Source: GCA-002726655 sp046582185
GTDB lineage: Bacteria; Pseudomonadota; Gammaproteobacteria; Pseudomonadales; Azotimanducaceae
Length of the DNA stretch: 64,000 nucleotides
Assembly (NCBI GenBank): GCA_046582185.1
Contig: JAYGEX010000019.1
Span: 273,608 to 337,607 of the forward strand
Direction of reading: 5' to 3'
The notes beneath the pieces were generated by a model that did not search any database, was not told the origin of the DNA, and saw only the letters and a program-made list of their open reading frames with translations. The translations under genes and the position numbers were made by a program. Below are positions 16,461-26,013 of the stretch, piece by piece. Within the stretch, counting starts at the first letter, position 1; each line of letters starts with the position of its first letter.

Positions 16461-18206
16461 TTACGGTAGATACCAGATCGGAGAACTCCAGGCACGTTCT
16501 TCAATAGTTTGAACCGCTGCGGGATATTCTGAACACCGCCCCTGTTCTTTGCACAGCAGTGCAGACCATCGAGCACTGGGTACCTGCTTAACTCTTGCAT
16601 ACCAGAAGGCAGGCGCGGAAGCATCGAACTGGTCGTCCTGCCAGGTCTCACAAACAGAGAGGCCACGGCCTGGATTGCTCCACACTTCAATTACGCTTTC
16701 CTTTAGCTTGCCGTCTTTGTATTCGCCTTTGATGATTTCGATTTTCGCCAGTGGCACGCGATCATAAAGTGCGTTGATCAAGAATTTTGGTGCTTGCCGG
16801 GTGTGCTTAAATTCGCTGCCCATGGGAACTGATTGATAGGTACCGTGGGCCTCGCATGAGAGAGCTGCGCCATTCAGGGCTGCAGAAAATTTTAGACGAA
16901 TTCGAGGACCGCTGGTGGCATAGACTTCTCGTCGCTGTAGCGCCGAAAATATACTGGCACGCGTATTTTCTTCAGCCCACACAGCGACCAGGCCGCCTGG
17001 ATTAAAGCTGAGCCGTCTCATGGTGCTGTCGAAATCTCCAAGCCCAAATACCGGGCCGGCCCATGCGGATTCGCTTACAAATCCCGGAGTCGCGGTATGA
17101 TTGTCGGTTGATCCCAGTATTCCGAGCTGTAAAGGATTCTCTCCTGTCTCGGACTTGTAAGCTGCGAGACCCCGAAGCAGGAGGGAACGTGTATAGGTAC
17201 TACGCATCTTTTCCCATGGGGCTTCCTCAAAATTTACCTTAGGTCTTGATTGACTGGTCAGCCTGATTTCGAAGATACAATCGTCATCGTCGCGGGTACC
17301 AAATTTCGGGAGGCATTCACTGTTACCTTTCTCTTGATGGATTTCGACTAATTTTTCGTACTTTTGGCGAAGCCGAAGGGTTTGCTCATCTTCAATTTCT
17401 ACATCAAAGCCTCTTCCGTCACCCATGTTTGCATTGTGTGGAATTGACAATACTTCGCAGCCCGCATCAATGGTGCATTGGGCTTCGAGCTCCGTGAACA
17501 GCTGGCCTAGCTTCTCGTATCTGATGTAGTCAATAGCCTCACGTGTGACCTTATCGTTTGAAAAAATCAGATTACGGTGGGTATGGCTACCGGACGGTGT
17601 TGCCGACCATTCATAGCCAATAAAGGTTGTAAAATTGCAAGGATCGTTTGCTGCGTTCGCCTGATCCTGTATTCGATGCCACTGGCTGAGGCTGGCCTTC
17701 CGACAATGCTGCTGATTGCCGGTGCATAGTGTAGTTTGCCTGGGCTTATCCCCCGTGATGGTGGTAACGACATAATCACGAAATAATTCGATTCCTGAGT
17801 TTGGATTATTTTTAGTGGTGAGATCGGTGCAGTAAGCATCGTCGCTCCAATCCGGGTCTGAGCAAATGTGTAATAGATCAAACCATTCCGCGTGATCTGT
17901 CACTGCGACGAAATCCAGAGCACGATCAAGTTTTGCGGTACTGCCATCGGCTAACTCGATGCTTGCCCCTCGGGCGAATTGATATGCCTCTCGCGGAGTT
18001 TTGTTTGTGCCGAAACTCCACGCATCCAGGGAATAAGCTGAATGTACATGCAAGTCTCCCCAATAAATGTTTTTAATACCTGCTTGTTGGTAGGAACAGC
18101 TACTTGTTTTTTCGGCTCGTAGTGATGAAGGGAGAACAGTTAGTAAGATAAGTAATAATAAATTGCGAAAGATAGACCCGCAGATAATATCCAATTGTTG
18201 CATCAT
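16461..18206 (-). CDS. Secreted DUF3604 family protein
   Basis: The 581-residue product has a signal peptide (hydrophobic residues about 13-30, cleavage near LRAEK). It opens with WGDLHVHSAYSLDAW, which together with VTDHAEWFD, SIPHNANMGDG and LGSTDNHTATPG gives the scattered His/Asp metal sites of the PHP-like DUF3604 family. Several cysteines suggest periplasmic disulfides. Such proteins are common in marine gammaproteobacteria and lack a firm function; a phosphoesterase or other metal-dependent hydrolase is plausible. It is transcribed alone, divergent from a decayed porin gene. Confidence 0.8.
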   Translation of the reverse strand: MMQQLDIICGSIFRNLLLLILLTVLPSSLRAEKTSSCSYQQAGIKNIYWGDLHVHSAYSLDAWSFGTNKTPREAYQFARGASIELADGSTAKLDRALDFVAVTDHAEWFDLLHICSDPDWSDDAYCTDLTTKNNPNSGIELFRDYVVTTITGDKPRQTTLCTGNQQHCRKASLSQWHRIQDQANAANDPCNFTTFIGYEWSATPSGSHTHRNLIFSNDKVTREAIDYIRYEKLGQLFTELEAQCTIDAGCEVLSIPHNANMGDGRGFDVEIEDEQTLRLRQKYEKLVEIHQEKGNSECLPKFGTRDDDDCIFEIRLTSQSRPKVNFEEAPWEKMRSTYTRSLLLRGLAAYKSETGENPLQLGILGSTDNHTATPGFVSESAWAGPVFGLGDFDSTMRRLSFNPGGLVAVWAEENTRASIFSALQRREVYATSGPRIRLKFSAALNGAALSCEAHGTYQSVPMGSEFKHTRQAPKFLINALYDRVPLAKIEIIKGEYKDGKLKESVIEVWSNPGRGLSVCETWQDDQFDASAPAFWYARVKQVPSARWSALLCKEQGRCSEYPAAVQTIEERAWSSPIWYLP

Positions 18207-18395
18207 AGATGGCGTGTTAAAAAAAGTTTAGTAAATAGTATCCTTCAATATTGAAGTTTGCAAAACGAATCGAAACGATTGGCTGAAAAGTCGCTGCCAG
18301 CTTAGTTGAATTCGCTTGCCTAGTTGGCCGAATTTCCGATGCTGACAGCTGATATACCTGATGCGATGAAACGATTGGTCGCTCATTTGGGAGAC

Positions 18396-20056
18396 ATGAT
18401 GTGTTATAGATGTTTGTATTCAATTATTGATCATCCAATTCTAATTATATTCACCTTTGTTGTTTTGTTTGTTAGCGATGCGGCCAATTCTTCAGAGAAT
18501 GTGCTTGAGAATATCGTCATCGAGAACATCACCATCATCAGTAAAACCGAGGCTGGTGAAGATCATATTGTAAATGTCGTCATTCGAGACGGCTTCATAG
18601 AACTGGTGACAACTGACCCCTTCAAGGGGAGGGTGATATCCTTGTCTATGATGCAGAAAAAAACATCGTTATTGGTGATCTAACCACCGGTCAGCGTGCT
18701 CAATTTGTACTTCTGGATGAGGACCCAAGAAATAGCGTGCGAATAATACTGGATACCAAGACCTATGCCAGTTTTGCGATTGTTAACGGTACCATCCTCC
18801 GTAATCGACTCTCCAGGGTTATTGCTAAAAAACGCCATCGACGTGGTTTTCATATTCTCCGCCACCAATAGCACTGCCTCCTATCAACCAGCTTGGTGAA
18901 AAATGGAATGAGTATCGAGGAAGCAAGACCACGGCTGTCTTCAATGGAGCGCTGGCACTTGAGCAGACGCGGTATTACTCCCAAAATAATGACAATCGCG
19001 TTCAGGTTGGTGATCTGGATCACTATGAAAATGGCGTGATTCGCGGCTTTCGATTTGGAGTAATCGGCGCCATCAAATTCAGAAAGCCATGGGTCTACAC
19101 GGTATTTGCTGCCACAAACCAGTTCGATAGAGATTTCGATTCATCCAGTAGCGATTCTTTCACTTGGTTTGATTATCGATTGGATGTTCCTGTTTTCTCT
19201 GGTCAATTCATCAGCATTGGCAAGCAAAAAAAGCCGATAAATCAAGAGCGGATCATGTCGATTTTTGCATTGCCTTTTCAAGAGCGGTCGGCTGCCTCTG
19301 ATATCCTGTATAGAAGTCGAAACATCGGCATCGTTTGGAGCGGCAATAACAAGAACAATCGATTGTCCTGGCAGGTGGAGTTTTCAACAATTGGCTGGAA
19401 ACAGACAATTCAAGGTCGGATAATCTAACATCCTATTCCGGGAGTCTCACCCATGTTCCTCTGGTCACTTCTGACGATAGTAATCTGTTACATCTTGCTA
19501 TCGGGTATCGGCATTCAAACAATAAGCAGGGTCTGCGTCGGACACAAGTGCCCGAAATTTTTGGTGCGCCTATTTTCATCGATACCGGCACACCCATAGG
19601 CGCAGGGGATACAAATACCTGGAATTATGAAATTTCCTGGCGTATGGGGTCATTGTGGTTGGATGCTGAATACACTGACGTAAAAATCGACGGTGAAGGT
19701 CTCAATTTTACGGGTTATTATGTTGCTGCTTCCTGGATTGCAAGTGGCGAGATGCGAGGCTATAACCATCGAAATGGGACTTTTAGACCCTTCCCGGTTT
19801 CCCGGCCAGTGGATCAAGGCGGTTGGGGGGCGCTGGAACTTGGATTCAGATATTCAAGCGTAGATATGAATGATAAGCAGATTAATGGGGGCTACTTAAT
19901 GTCTATACTATAGCGTTTAACTGGTGGCTTAAGTCTGACACTAATTTCAGCATAAATTGGAAGTACGTGGAGCTAGACGATCGTAATTTGACCAATCCAT
20001 CGTTACATGGAGAGGTCTCGGGTTTTGTTACGCGTTTAACACTGATCTTAAACTGA
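18396..20056 (+). pseudogene. Decayed porin gene (OprP/OprO-like) with several frameshifts
   Basis: Reading on from ATG 18396 (signal-like segment, then VLENIVIENITIISKTEAGE), the sense frame changes at a G run near 18626-18629, again between about 18825 and 18890, near 19380-19395 and near 19890-19905, and stops at 20054-20056. Pieced together, it encodes an N-terminal amidohydrolase-edge-like segment (GQRAQFVLLDEDPRN, LDTKTYASFAIVNGTI). A barrel follows with WVYTVFAATNQFDRDFD, SIGKQKKPINQERIMS and a C-terminal AFNWWLKSDTNFSINWKYVE, as in phosphate-selective porins. So many shifts over 1.6 kb point to true decay, not one sequencing error. Confidence 0.75.
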
Positions 20057-20128
20057 GGGCCTTAAATTAAGGGTCCGAAATTAGGGGCCTTAATCTAAGC
20101 ATCGTGCTCTGGGTTGAATCTACAGGCC

Positions 20129-20150
20129 CAGCAAAGCTTTTTTGCTTTAT
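20129..20150 (+). terminator. Weak hairpin after the porin pseudogene
   Basis: AGCAAA and TTTGCT pair around GCTTT at about 20130-20146 and are followed by TTAT. Just before it (20057-20100) is a run of imperfect GGGCCTTAA/AATTA repeats. The hairpin could end transcription from either side; its U tract is short. Confidence 0.35.
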
Positions 20151-20155
20151 CCCTA

Positions 20156-20272
20156 TCAACAGACCATCGCCTTCTGTTTGTCAACGGAATCCATCAACTT
20201 GCGATAGTCAGCGGCTGATACCAAAACTGAACCTGGCAATATGAGGCTTAATGCGAAAGTGATTGCCTTCAT
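20156..20272 (-). CDS. Small exported peptide (38 residues) downstream of pmbA
   Basis: This ORF reads ATG at 20272 to TGA at 20156. It has GGAG seven bases before the start, a classic signal (MKAITFALSLILPGSVLVSA) and then only about 18 residues (ADYRKLMDSVDKQKAMVC), ending in Cys. The region otherwise has no gene. It is on the same strand as tldD-pmbA and begins 100 bases after pmbA ends. A signal peptide in so short an ORF is unlikely by chance but not impossible. Function unknown; it could be a substrate of the TldD/PmbA protease or an unrelated small envelope peptide. Confidence 0.5.
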   Translation of the reverse strand: MKAITFALSLILPGSVLVSAADYRKLMDSVDKQKAMVC

Positions 20273-20371
20273 GAATATGCTCCAGAGAAAATTTGTATGA
20301 ATGCGTATATACGTCATTTATCTACTTGTAGGTAGGTACCACTAAGTGACAGGTAGTCAAAGCGATACCAC

Positions 20372-21703
20372 CTAGCCCGATATAGCGATATCCGAAAATC
20401 GAATGCTTGGCATTAGAGCGGATCTCTGCCAATTCCATGCTTGTGTAGTGCCAATCATGGCAATCTTCTCTAACATTTCATAAAAGTTACCGGCGACAGT
20501 GATACCCCTTACCGCTTGTACCCGCTCGCCGTCCTTGCATAAATATCCTGACGCTCCAAAACTGAAATTCCCGGAAATAGGGTTGGCGCCGGAATGCAAG
20601 CCGGTCAGATCGGTCAGTTCAAGGTATTCGCCATTGTGCAGTTCGGCATCACTATTGTCCCCCTTTGCAATTTCAATTTGGTGTATGCCAACACCCAGTG
20701 TGGACTTTGGGCCGCGACTGGCATGGCCTGTTGTAGCCACATCAAAATGAGAGGCTGTAACGCTATTGTGTAACAAGGATTTTAGTTCGCCGTCCACGAT
20801 CAGCCCGGTCTTGCTGGTGCCTGTACCTTCTGCATCAAACAGCGTATATCCGAAGCCATCCAAGTTAAGAGGCTGGTCGTAAATTGATAGCCGTGTGTCA
20901 GCGATGACTTCACCGATCTTGTCGCGCAGTGGATTGACGCCATCTTTCGCGGATTTTCCAGAAAACATCATGGCAAATACTGAAAAGACGTCGACCTGAC
21001 ATTCGACATTAAAGATGACATCGTAGTGATTACTAGGTACCGGCTTGCCATCCAGTATGCCCATGCAATTGGTATAGGTTTCCTCAATAATACTGTCGGC
21101 ATCTAGCCCGGAGAAGAGTCTGGATGCCTGGCCAACTCCGTCCATTGCATTGTTTTCACCATCTTCAACCAGGGCGTAGGCATATGATGAGCACATCCTG
21201 CTGCGGCTGAATGCATTTAAGCCTTCGCTGGAAAATATGTGACGTTGCCCTGTCATGTCTTGTACGCCGTTATAAGGTACGTTCTTGACCTTGTCCTTTG
21301 CGGCCAGTTCTCTTTCCAGCTTTAAGACCATGTCGATTTTCTGTTCGATAGATGCAGGGTCTTCAGGACATAACAAGTTGTCATCGGTCTTCAATATGGC
21401 AGAATTTGGCAGGATCTTTTCATGTGCCTCGATCTTTGAGTAGCCGGCATTGGTTAAGGATTGTTCCACCATGGATTTAAGGGCATCGGTATCAGTGGCC
21501 TCGCTGTATGCAGTTCCCACATGGCCGTCCTTAATTACACGCAGGCCAAAGACCCGACTTGAGCTAACTTTGTACTCTTCAAGCTCGCCTTGTTCGGCCT
21601 TTAATGACAATGATTGGCCTTCGTCAATAATCAGATCGCCGGTGGCACCTGCTAACTTAACCTGGTCGAGAATTTGTTCAGCGATTTGTATCGTGGTAGC
21701 CAT
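20372..21703 (-). CDS. pmbA: PmbA/TldE-like subunit of the TldD/TldE protease
   Basis: This is the non-catalytic partner of TldD. The heterodimer is a metalloprotease that trims unfolded or modified peptides, as in microcin B17 and CcdA processing. The 443-residue protein has the family's SLKAEQGELEEYKVSSSRVFG and GVNPLRDKIGEVIADTRLSI segments and no HExxxH motif. The start is ATG 21703, overlapping the tldD stop as TGATG, with GGAGGTAA inside the end of tldD as ribosome site. A TTG at 21706 is the alternative. The operon pairing differs from E. coli, where the two genes lie apart. Confidence 0.88.
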   Translation of the reverse strand: MATTIQIAEQILDQVKLAGATGDLIIDEGQSLSLKAEQGELEEYKVSSSRVFGLRVIKDGHVGTAYSEATDTDALKSMVEQSLTNAGYSKIEAHEKILPNSAILKTDDNLLCPEDPASIEQKIDMVLKLERELAAKDKVKNVPYNGVQDMTGQRHIFSSEGLNAFSRSRMCSSYAYALVEDGENNAMDGVGQASRLFSGLDADSIIEETYTNCMGILDGKPVPSNHYDVIFNVECQVDVFSVFAMMFSGKSAKDGVNPLRDKIGEVIADTRLSIYDQPLNLDGFGYTLFDAEGTGTSKTGLIVDGELKSLLHNSVTASHFDVATTGHASRGPKSTLGVGIHQIEIAKGDNSDAELHNGEYLELTDLTGLHSGANPISGNFSFGASGYLCKDGERVQAVRGITVAGNFYEMLEKIAMIGTTQAWNWQRSALMPSIRFSDIAISG

Positions 21704-23088
21704 CAAGCATTACCTCCTACAAGAATGTCGTCCACTTTGAGCGTCGCCTGACCCACTGTTGTTGGCACAGAGCCGGAGACGGACCCACACATTCCGGGCG
21801 CTAGTGAAAAGTCTTTGCCGACCATTGATATTTCTTTCAGGACTTTAGGGCCCGTGCTGATCAAAGTTGCGGCCTTAATTGGGTACTGAATTTTCCCGTC
21901 TTCGATGTAGTAGCCTTCTCTAACGGCAAAGTTAAACTCGCCGGTACCGGGCGACACAGATCCGCCTCCCATGTGAGATGCGTAGATACCTTTATCGATG
22001 GAGCTAATCATATCTTCTAGTTCATCTTCTCCCGGTTCAATAAATGTATTGCGCATTCGGGACGAAGGCGCATATCGATACGACTCCCGTCTTCCGGATC
22101 CTGTGCGATTCAGGCCGGTTTGCTGCGCGCCTATTCGATCGGCAAGGAAGTTGGTGAGCTTTCCGTCTTTAATCAGTTGGGTTCTCTGGGTCTTCATTCC
22201 TTCGTCGTCTATATTAATGGAGCCCCATTCCTGCACCATGGTGCCATCGTCAACAGCACTTACGATTGGGTTGGCGATCATCTTTCCCATTTGATCATGA
22301 AAGACGGAAGCCTTCTTCGCGACAGAATCAGTTTCCAATAAATGTCCGCAGGCTTCGTGGAAAATTACGCCGCCGAAGCCATTTCCGATGATGACGGGCA
22401 TTCGACCGGAGGGGCAGGGTTTCGCGCCTAAGTTAACCAGTGCTTGTCTGGCAGCTTCTGTGCCCGTCTTCTCTGCATCGATCGTTTCCTGGATTTCCCA
22501 GCCGAGTAGGCCGCCATCATTCCAGCTACCGGTGGCTTGCTCACCGCCATCGGACGCAATCGCCGTCAGCAGGGCACGAACGTAGTGACGTTTGTCTGCG
22601 GTATGCAGGCCTTCGCTATTAAACAGTTCAATGCTCTGCTCGCGTTGCATGCATGAACCTCGTGTCTGGGATATCTGATTGCCTGCTGTTCTTGCCGCTC
22701 GGTCTGCGGCCATCAAATAGGCAATCTTGCTATCAACATCGGCATCAAGAGACAGGATTCTGGTGGCATGATGTATGTCACTGGCTTGTTCAAAATTGAA
22801 GGCGGTGGCAGAGACTCGAGGGTCGCGAAGGTCTTTGGCGGCAAGTTCAGACGCGATTCGTTGCAGTTCTTCCTTGTCCATCTTGTTGGTGTAACCATAG
22901 AGGACTTTGGTGCCATAAATCATGCGTACGCCGATGCCGAAGTTTATGCCAGATTCAACTGACTGAACCTCGGTGCTCAAAGTGCTGACCATATTTGTTT
23001 CGTTTCGTTCTATGTAGAGCTCAGCGAAGTCAGCACCCAAAGATAATGCATGGTCGATCACAGATTGTGCGGTTTGGGCATCAAGCAT
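21703..23088 (-). CDS. tldD: TldD-like zinc metalloprotease subunit
   Basis: The 461-residue protein has the active-site zinc motif HEACGH (GGVIFHEACGHLLETDSVAKK) and conserved tails such as GMCGSVSGSVPTTVGQATLK. The variant around the motif (FHEACGH...TSVAKKASVF) looks more like the archaeal/cyanobacterial/Firmicutes type than like the E. coli LHEAVGHGLEGD type. Protein length is also nearer the former. It is the first gene of a tldD-pmbA-(small peptide) run on the minus strand. A second, E. coli-type tldD elsewhere in the genome would not surprise me. Confidence 0.88.
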   Translation of the reverse strand: MLDAQTAQSVIDHALSLGADFAELYIERNETNMVSTLSTEVQSVESGINFGIGVRMIYGTKVLYGYTNKMDKEELQRIASELAAKDLRDPRVSATAFNFEQASDIHHATRILSLDADVDSKIAYLMAADRAARTAGNQISQTRGSCMQREQSIELFNSEGLHTADKRHYVRALLTAIASDGGEQATGSWNDGGLLGWEIQETIDAEKTGTEAARQALVNLGAKPCPSGRMPVIIGNGFGGVIFHEACGHLLETDSVAKKASVFHDQMGKMIANPIVSAVDDGTMVQEWGSINIDDEGMKTQRTQLIKDGKLTNFLADRIGAQQTGLNRTGSGRRESYRYAPSSRMRNTFIEPGEDELEDMISSIDKGIYASHMGGGSVSPGTGEFNFAVREGYYIEDGKIQYPIKAATLISTGPKVLKEISMVGKDFSLAPGMCGSVSGSVPTTVGQATLKVDDILVGGNA

Positions 23089-23255
23089 CAGAACTGCTCC
23101 AGTGGAATAGACTCGCTATTCTAAACTAGAAGAAGCAAGAAATATTGTCCGAGTGATATCTTGCACACAACAGGAAATCCTTGGGTGCCGTGAGCTTCAC
23201 TCTGCTGGAGATTTTGATGCCTGGTGTTTTAGCCAAGCTAAATTGTTGAGTGGAG

Positions 23256-23894
23256 CTATGAAAGCGCACTGGTAAAGTTACTGATCACTGCTTCGACGGT
23301 TTGTGCAGATGCCTCGCCAGGAGTACCGGACTGATATGGCGGTTGAGGAGAATATTCCATTGCCAGTTGGACGACTCTGGCGGTTTCTTCATCGACCAGC
23401 TCTGCAATCATCGCCAGCCCAAAATCAATACCAGCGGTTACACCGCCACCGGTAGCTCTGTTCCTGTCGATGACATATCGACCCTCTGTGTGGATAGCAC
23501 CGAAATCTTTCAGAAAACCGATTGCTGCCCAGTGAGTTGTTGCTTTGTATCCGTTCAGCAAACCTGCTGCACCGATTAAAAGCGCGCCCGTGCAGACACT
23601 GGTAACCCAGGTTGCGGCCTCGCCTCGCTGGCGAAGAAAAGTGATGGTTTCCTCATCTTTCATCAGGTCGAATGTCGCCTTTGTACCACCCGGTGCGAAG
23701 ATGATGTCTGGCGATTCGAAGCTCTCTTCGAATGTATGGGTTGGCACCATAGCGAGGCCTGTGTCAGTCATCACGGCATCGGTATTTTTCCAGACGATCT
23801 GAATCTCGAAGCCCGGTACCATACTCCATGCTTGCAGCGGCCCCAGCAGGTCAAGGGGAGTCATTCCTGGATAGGCCAACATAATAATTTTCAT
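23256..23894 (-). CDS. DJ-1/PfpI family protein, isonitrile hydratase-like
   Basis: The 212-residue protein has the DJ-1/PfpI nucleophile elbow with Cys in VTSVCTGALLIGAAGLL, a following TTHWAAIGFL, and ATGGGVTAGIDFGLAMI. This arrangement, with an EYSPQPPYQSGTPGEA tail, resembles isonitrile hydratases and the amidase domain of GlxA regulators, but no AraC-type DNA-binding domain is attached. It is likely a cytoplasmic enzyme acting on a nitrile/isonitrile or a glyoxalase-type substrate. It is a single gene. Confidence 0.8.
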   Translation of the reverse strand: MKIIMLAYPGMTPLDLLGPLQAWSMVPGFEIQIVWKNTDAVMTDTGLAMVPTHTFEESFESPDIIFAPGGTKATFDLMKDEETITFLRQRGEAATWVTSVCTGALLIGAAGLLNGYKATTHWAAIGFLKDFGAIHTEGRYVIDRNRATGGGVTAGIDFGLAMIAELVDEETARVVQLAMEYSPQPPYQSGTPGEASAQTVEAVISNFTSALS

Positions 23895-24127
23895 AATATT
23901 AATCCGTTGATGATCTAGCGTGAAGGACGGTATGTAGTACAGCGTGAGTACTTAATCTAGCAAACCTTGTTGTCGGCAGCTATGAGAATTTGAGTTTGAA
24001 AACCGCCAAGATAAAACTTGTCACTATTATCTCCTTGTGCGGCTGCAGTCCTCACCGGGAATTTTGATGATGACTCAACCTCGCCAACTACATGAACTAT
24101 TGTTTATGCATCCGGTCAGAGCTTGCA

Positions 24128-24835
24128 ATGTTTTCTCAACCAACAGAATTATTCTTTGCAGATTTTGAGATTGAAGAGCTTGAAACTTCAAGCTACTCGA
24201 ACTGGCGTAATTCAAGATTGCTCGTCGTTGCCGGTGGTGCTGCTTTGCTGATCAATGTGATTATTTTCAGCACCTTGCCCTTTAAGTCTCAGTTTATGTC
24301 AAAAATTCCGTCCCTCCGGGTCACCCTGAACCGGCTGCCCGTAGATAAGCTGCAGCTGCAAACAGATGAAGAAGACTTACCTGCAGACATCGGGAAAATT
24401 GCTGACGCCGAAAATCAAGTGTCGAACGAAGCGTCCGTTGCATCTATGGAGCAAGAATCACCTGGAATATCGCCATCTGCCAGTCTACCTCGTTCACCCA
24501 CCACTACCGGTTATAGTCTCTTTTTCAAAGCTATCGAAGCCATCAGGAATAATACGCTGCCCCAACTTCCTGCGTACAAGACCTTTAGCACACAGGATTT
24601 TCCAAAGCGTGAAGGGGTGAATCCGTTCCAAGCTGTCAAATATTTACCCGTGTTGATAAGTCAGCCGAGGCAGATCGAGAGTACGGACGTGCACGGTTAC
24701 ACCACTATACTAAGGACCAATGGCTTCGGAAAAGTCGTTTGCGTGCAAGAACGAGGATTCGCTGGAGATCTCAATCCACCCTTGTTTTATATTATTCCGG
24801 CTGCGACCTGTGGCCACCTTCTTCCAAAGGATTGA
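24128..24835 (+). CDS. Hypothetical single-pass membrane protein
   Basis: From ATG 24128 (MFSQPTELFF; a longer frame starts at 24092) the protein has about 30 cytoplasmic residues, one transmembrane helix (LLVVAGGAALLINVIIFSTL) and a Pro/Ser-rich acidic linker. It ends in a compact domain with a Cys pair (VVCVQERG and AATCGHLL). The plan resembles TonB-like or envelope-anchor proteins, but I recognise no family. It is convergent with the aau operon, ending 5 bases before the cyclase gene. Confidence 0.6.
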   Translation: MFSQPTELFFADFEIEELETSSYSNWRNSRLLVVAGGAALLINVIIFSTLPFKSQFMSKIPSLRVTLNRLPVDKLQLQTDEEDLPADIGKIADAENQVSNEASVASMEQESPGISPSASLPRSPTTTGYSLFFKAIEAIRNNTLPQLPAYKTFSTQDFPKREGVNPFQAVKYLPVLISQPRQIESTDVHGYTTILRTNGFGKVVCVQERGFAGDLNPPLFYIIPAATCGHLLPKD

Positions 24836-24840
24836 GTTTG

Positions 24841-25617
24841 TTAGACCTCTAATATCGCAACCGCCCGCGTCCAACCAGCAGAAGCGGCGCGTATCTTGTG
24901 TGGAAAGCATGAAATCATGAATCCGTGGTTCGGAAGAACCTCAAGGTTGTGCAGTTTTTCCAGGTGGCAATAGCCGATCTTTCTTCCGGCTTTATGCCCT
25001 TCCCAAATCAAACTTGCATCTCCGGTCTCAAGATATTTTTCCTTTGTATGGACAAAGGGAGCATCCCAGCTCCAGCCGTCGGTGCCGGTGACTCTTACGC
25101 CGCGCTCAAGTAAATACATTGTTGCCTCCAATCCCATTCCACATCCAGCAGAAACGTAGTCGTCGCTGCCATATCGTTTGCCCGCTGCAGTGTTGACAAT
25201 GACAATATCGAGGGGCTGCAATTGGTAATCGATTCGATTTAGTTCCGCTTCAACGTCTTCAGCGGTAACTACATAGCCGTCAGCTCTTTGTCTAAAGTCG
25301 AGCTTCACGCCATTTTGAAAACACCAGTCCAGAGGTACTTCATCAATGGTCATGGATTTTTCGCCTTCATTCATTGTCGAATGAAAGTGATAGGGTGCGT
25401 CTAAATGGGTACCGTTATGCGTACTCAAGCGAATTTGCTCCACTGCCCATGCCTCCTGGTCTGGAAGGTCTTCCTTTTTTAACCCGGGAAAGAATGAAGC
25501 GAGACTATCAACGGATTGCTTGTGGTCGATGTAGGTGATTTTCGGTCTGGCGCCTGGTGGATCAGAGATGACATCGTTTTCGAGGAAGATGGAAAGGTCT
25601 ATTATTTTTCTTGTCAT
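24841..25617 (-). CDS. Cyclase-family metal hydrolase (kynurenine formamidase/isatin hydrolase-like)
   Basis: The 258-residue protein has the metal-binding signature THNGTHLDAPYHF of the cyclase family and VTGTDGWSWDAPF. Members hydrolyse amide bonds in formylkynurenine, isatin and similar cyclic or N-acyl aromatics. It is the last gene of the aromatic amine dehydrogenase operon, four bases after the cytochrome gene. That suggests a role in handling an indolic or aromatic amine breakdown product such as one derived from tryptamine. The link to amine metabolism is inferred from context only. Confidence 0.8.
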   Translation of the reverse strand: MTRKIIDLSIFLENDVISDPPGARPKITYIDHKQSVDSLASFFPGLKKEDLPDQEAWAVEQIRLSTHNGTHLDAPYHFHSTMNEGEKSMTIDEVPLDWCFQNGVKLDFRQRADGYVVTAEDVEAELNRIDYQLQPLDIVIVNTAAGKRYGSDDYVSAGCGMGLEATMYLLERGVRVTGTDGWSWDAPFVHTKEKYLETGDASLIWEGHKAGRKIGYCHLEKLHNLEVLPNHGFMISCFPHKIRAASAGWTRAVAILEV

Positions 25618-25620
25618 TTT

Positions 25621-26013
25621 TTAGAGCTTGCTTAGAAGTTCATCCCTGATAATCGCAGGGTTGGTTAAGGTGATGGATCTATATTTCGCGACTTCGTCAG
25701 CGCTGAAATTTTTGAAGTCTTGCGGAAGATGCTCACCTACAAATTCTGTTAGAAGCCATGAGAGTACGTCGGCCAGGTGTTCATCATTTAGAAGCGATTG
25801 GGAGGCGCCTGGCACCTGAATAAGGTAGGCTCTTCCGCCAGGTACACCAACGATGTGTCCCAGGCTTTCGTCAAATGCAGGAACTTCAGGAGGCATACCT
25901 CCGCCAGTCATTGTGTGGCATCCCAAACAGTGGATCATGTAGTCGCTCCTGGGGCTAGCCTGTATCTGCGATGCTATCAAGCCTGCCAGAATGAGGGCAA
26001 TTACAAAGCGCAT
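25621..26013 (-). CDS. Small periplasmic monoheme cytochrome c (aau orf-2-like)
   Basis: The 130-residue product has a signal peptide (MRFVIALILAGLIASQIQAS) and one heme site CLGCH, with a Met in the MTGGGMPPEVPAF loop or nearby as probable sixth ligand. It starts with ATG overlapping the aauA stop (TGATG). In the described Alcaligenes faecalis aau locus a small monoheme periplasmic cytochrome (orf-2) follows aauA, and this gene occupies the same place. It could carry electrons from the amine dehydrogenase. Confidence 0.85.
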   Translation of the reverse strand: MRFVIALILAGLIASQIQASPRSDYMIHCLGCHTMTGGGMPPEVPAFDESLGHIVGVPGGRAYLIQVPGASQSLLNDEHLADVLSWLLTEFVGEHLPQDFKNFSADEVAKYRSITLTNPAIIRDELLSKL

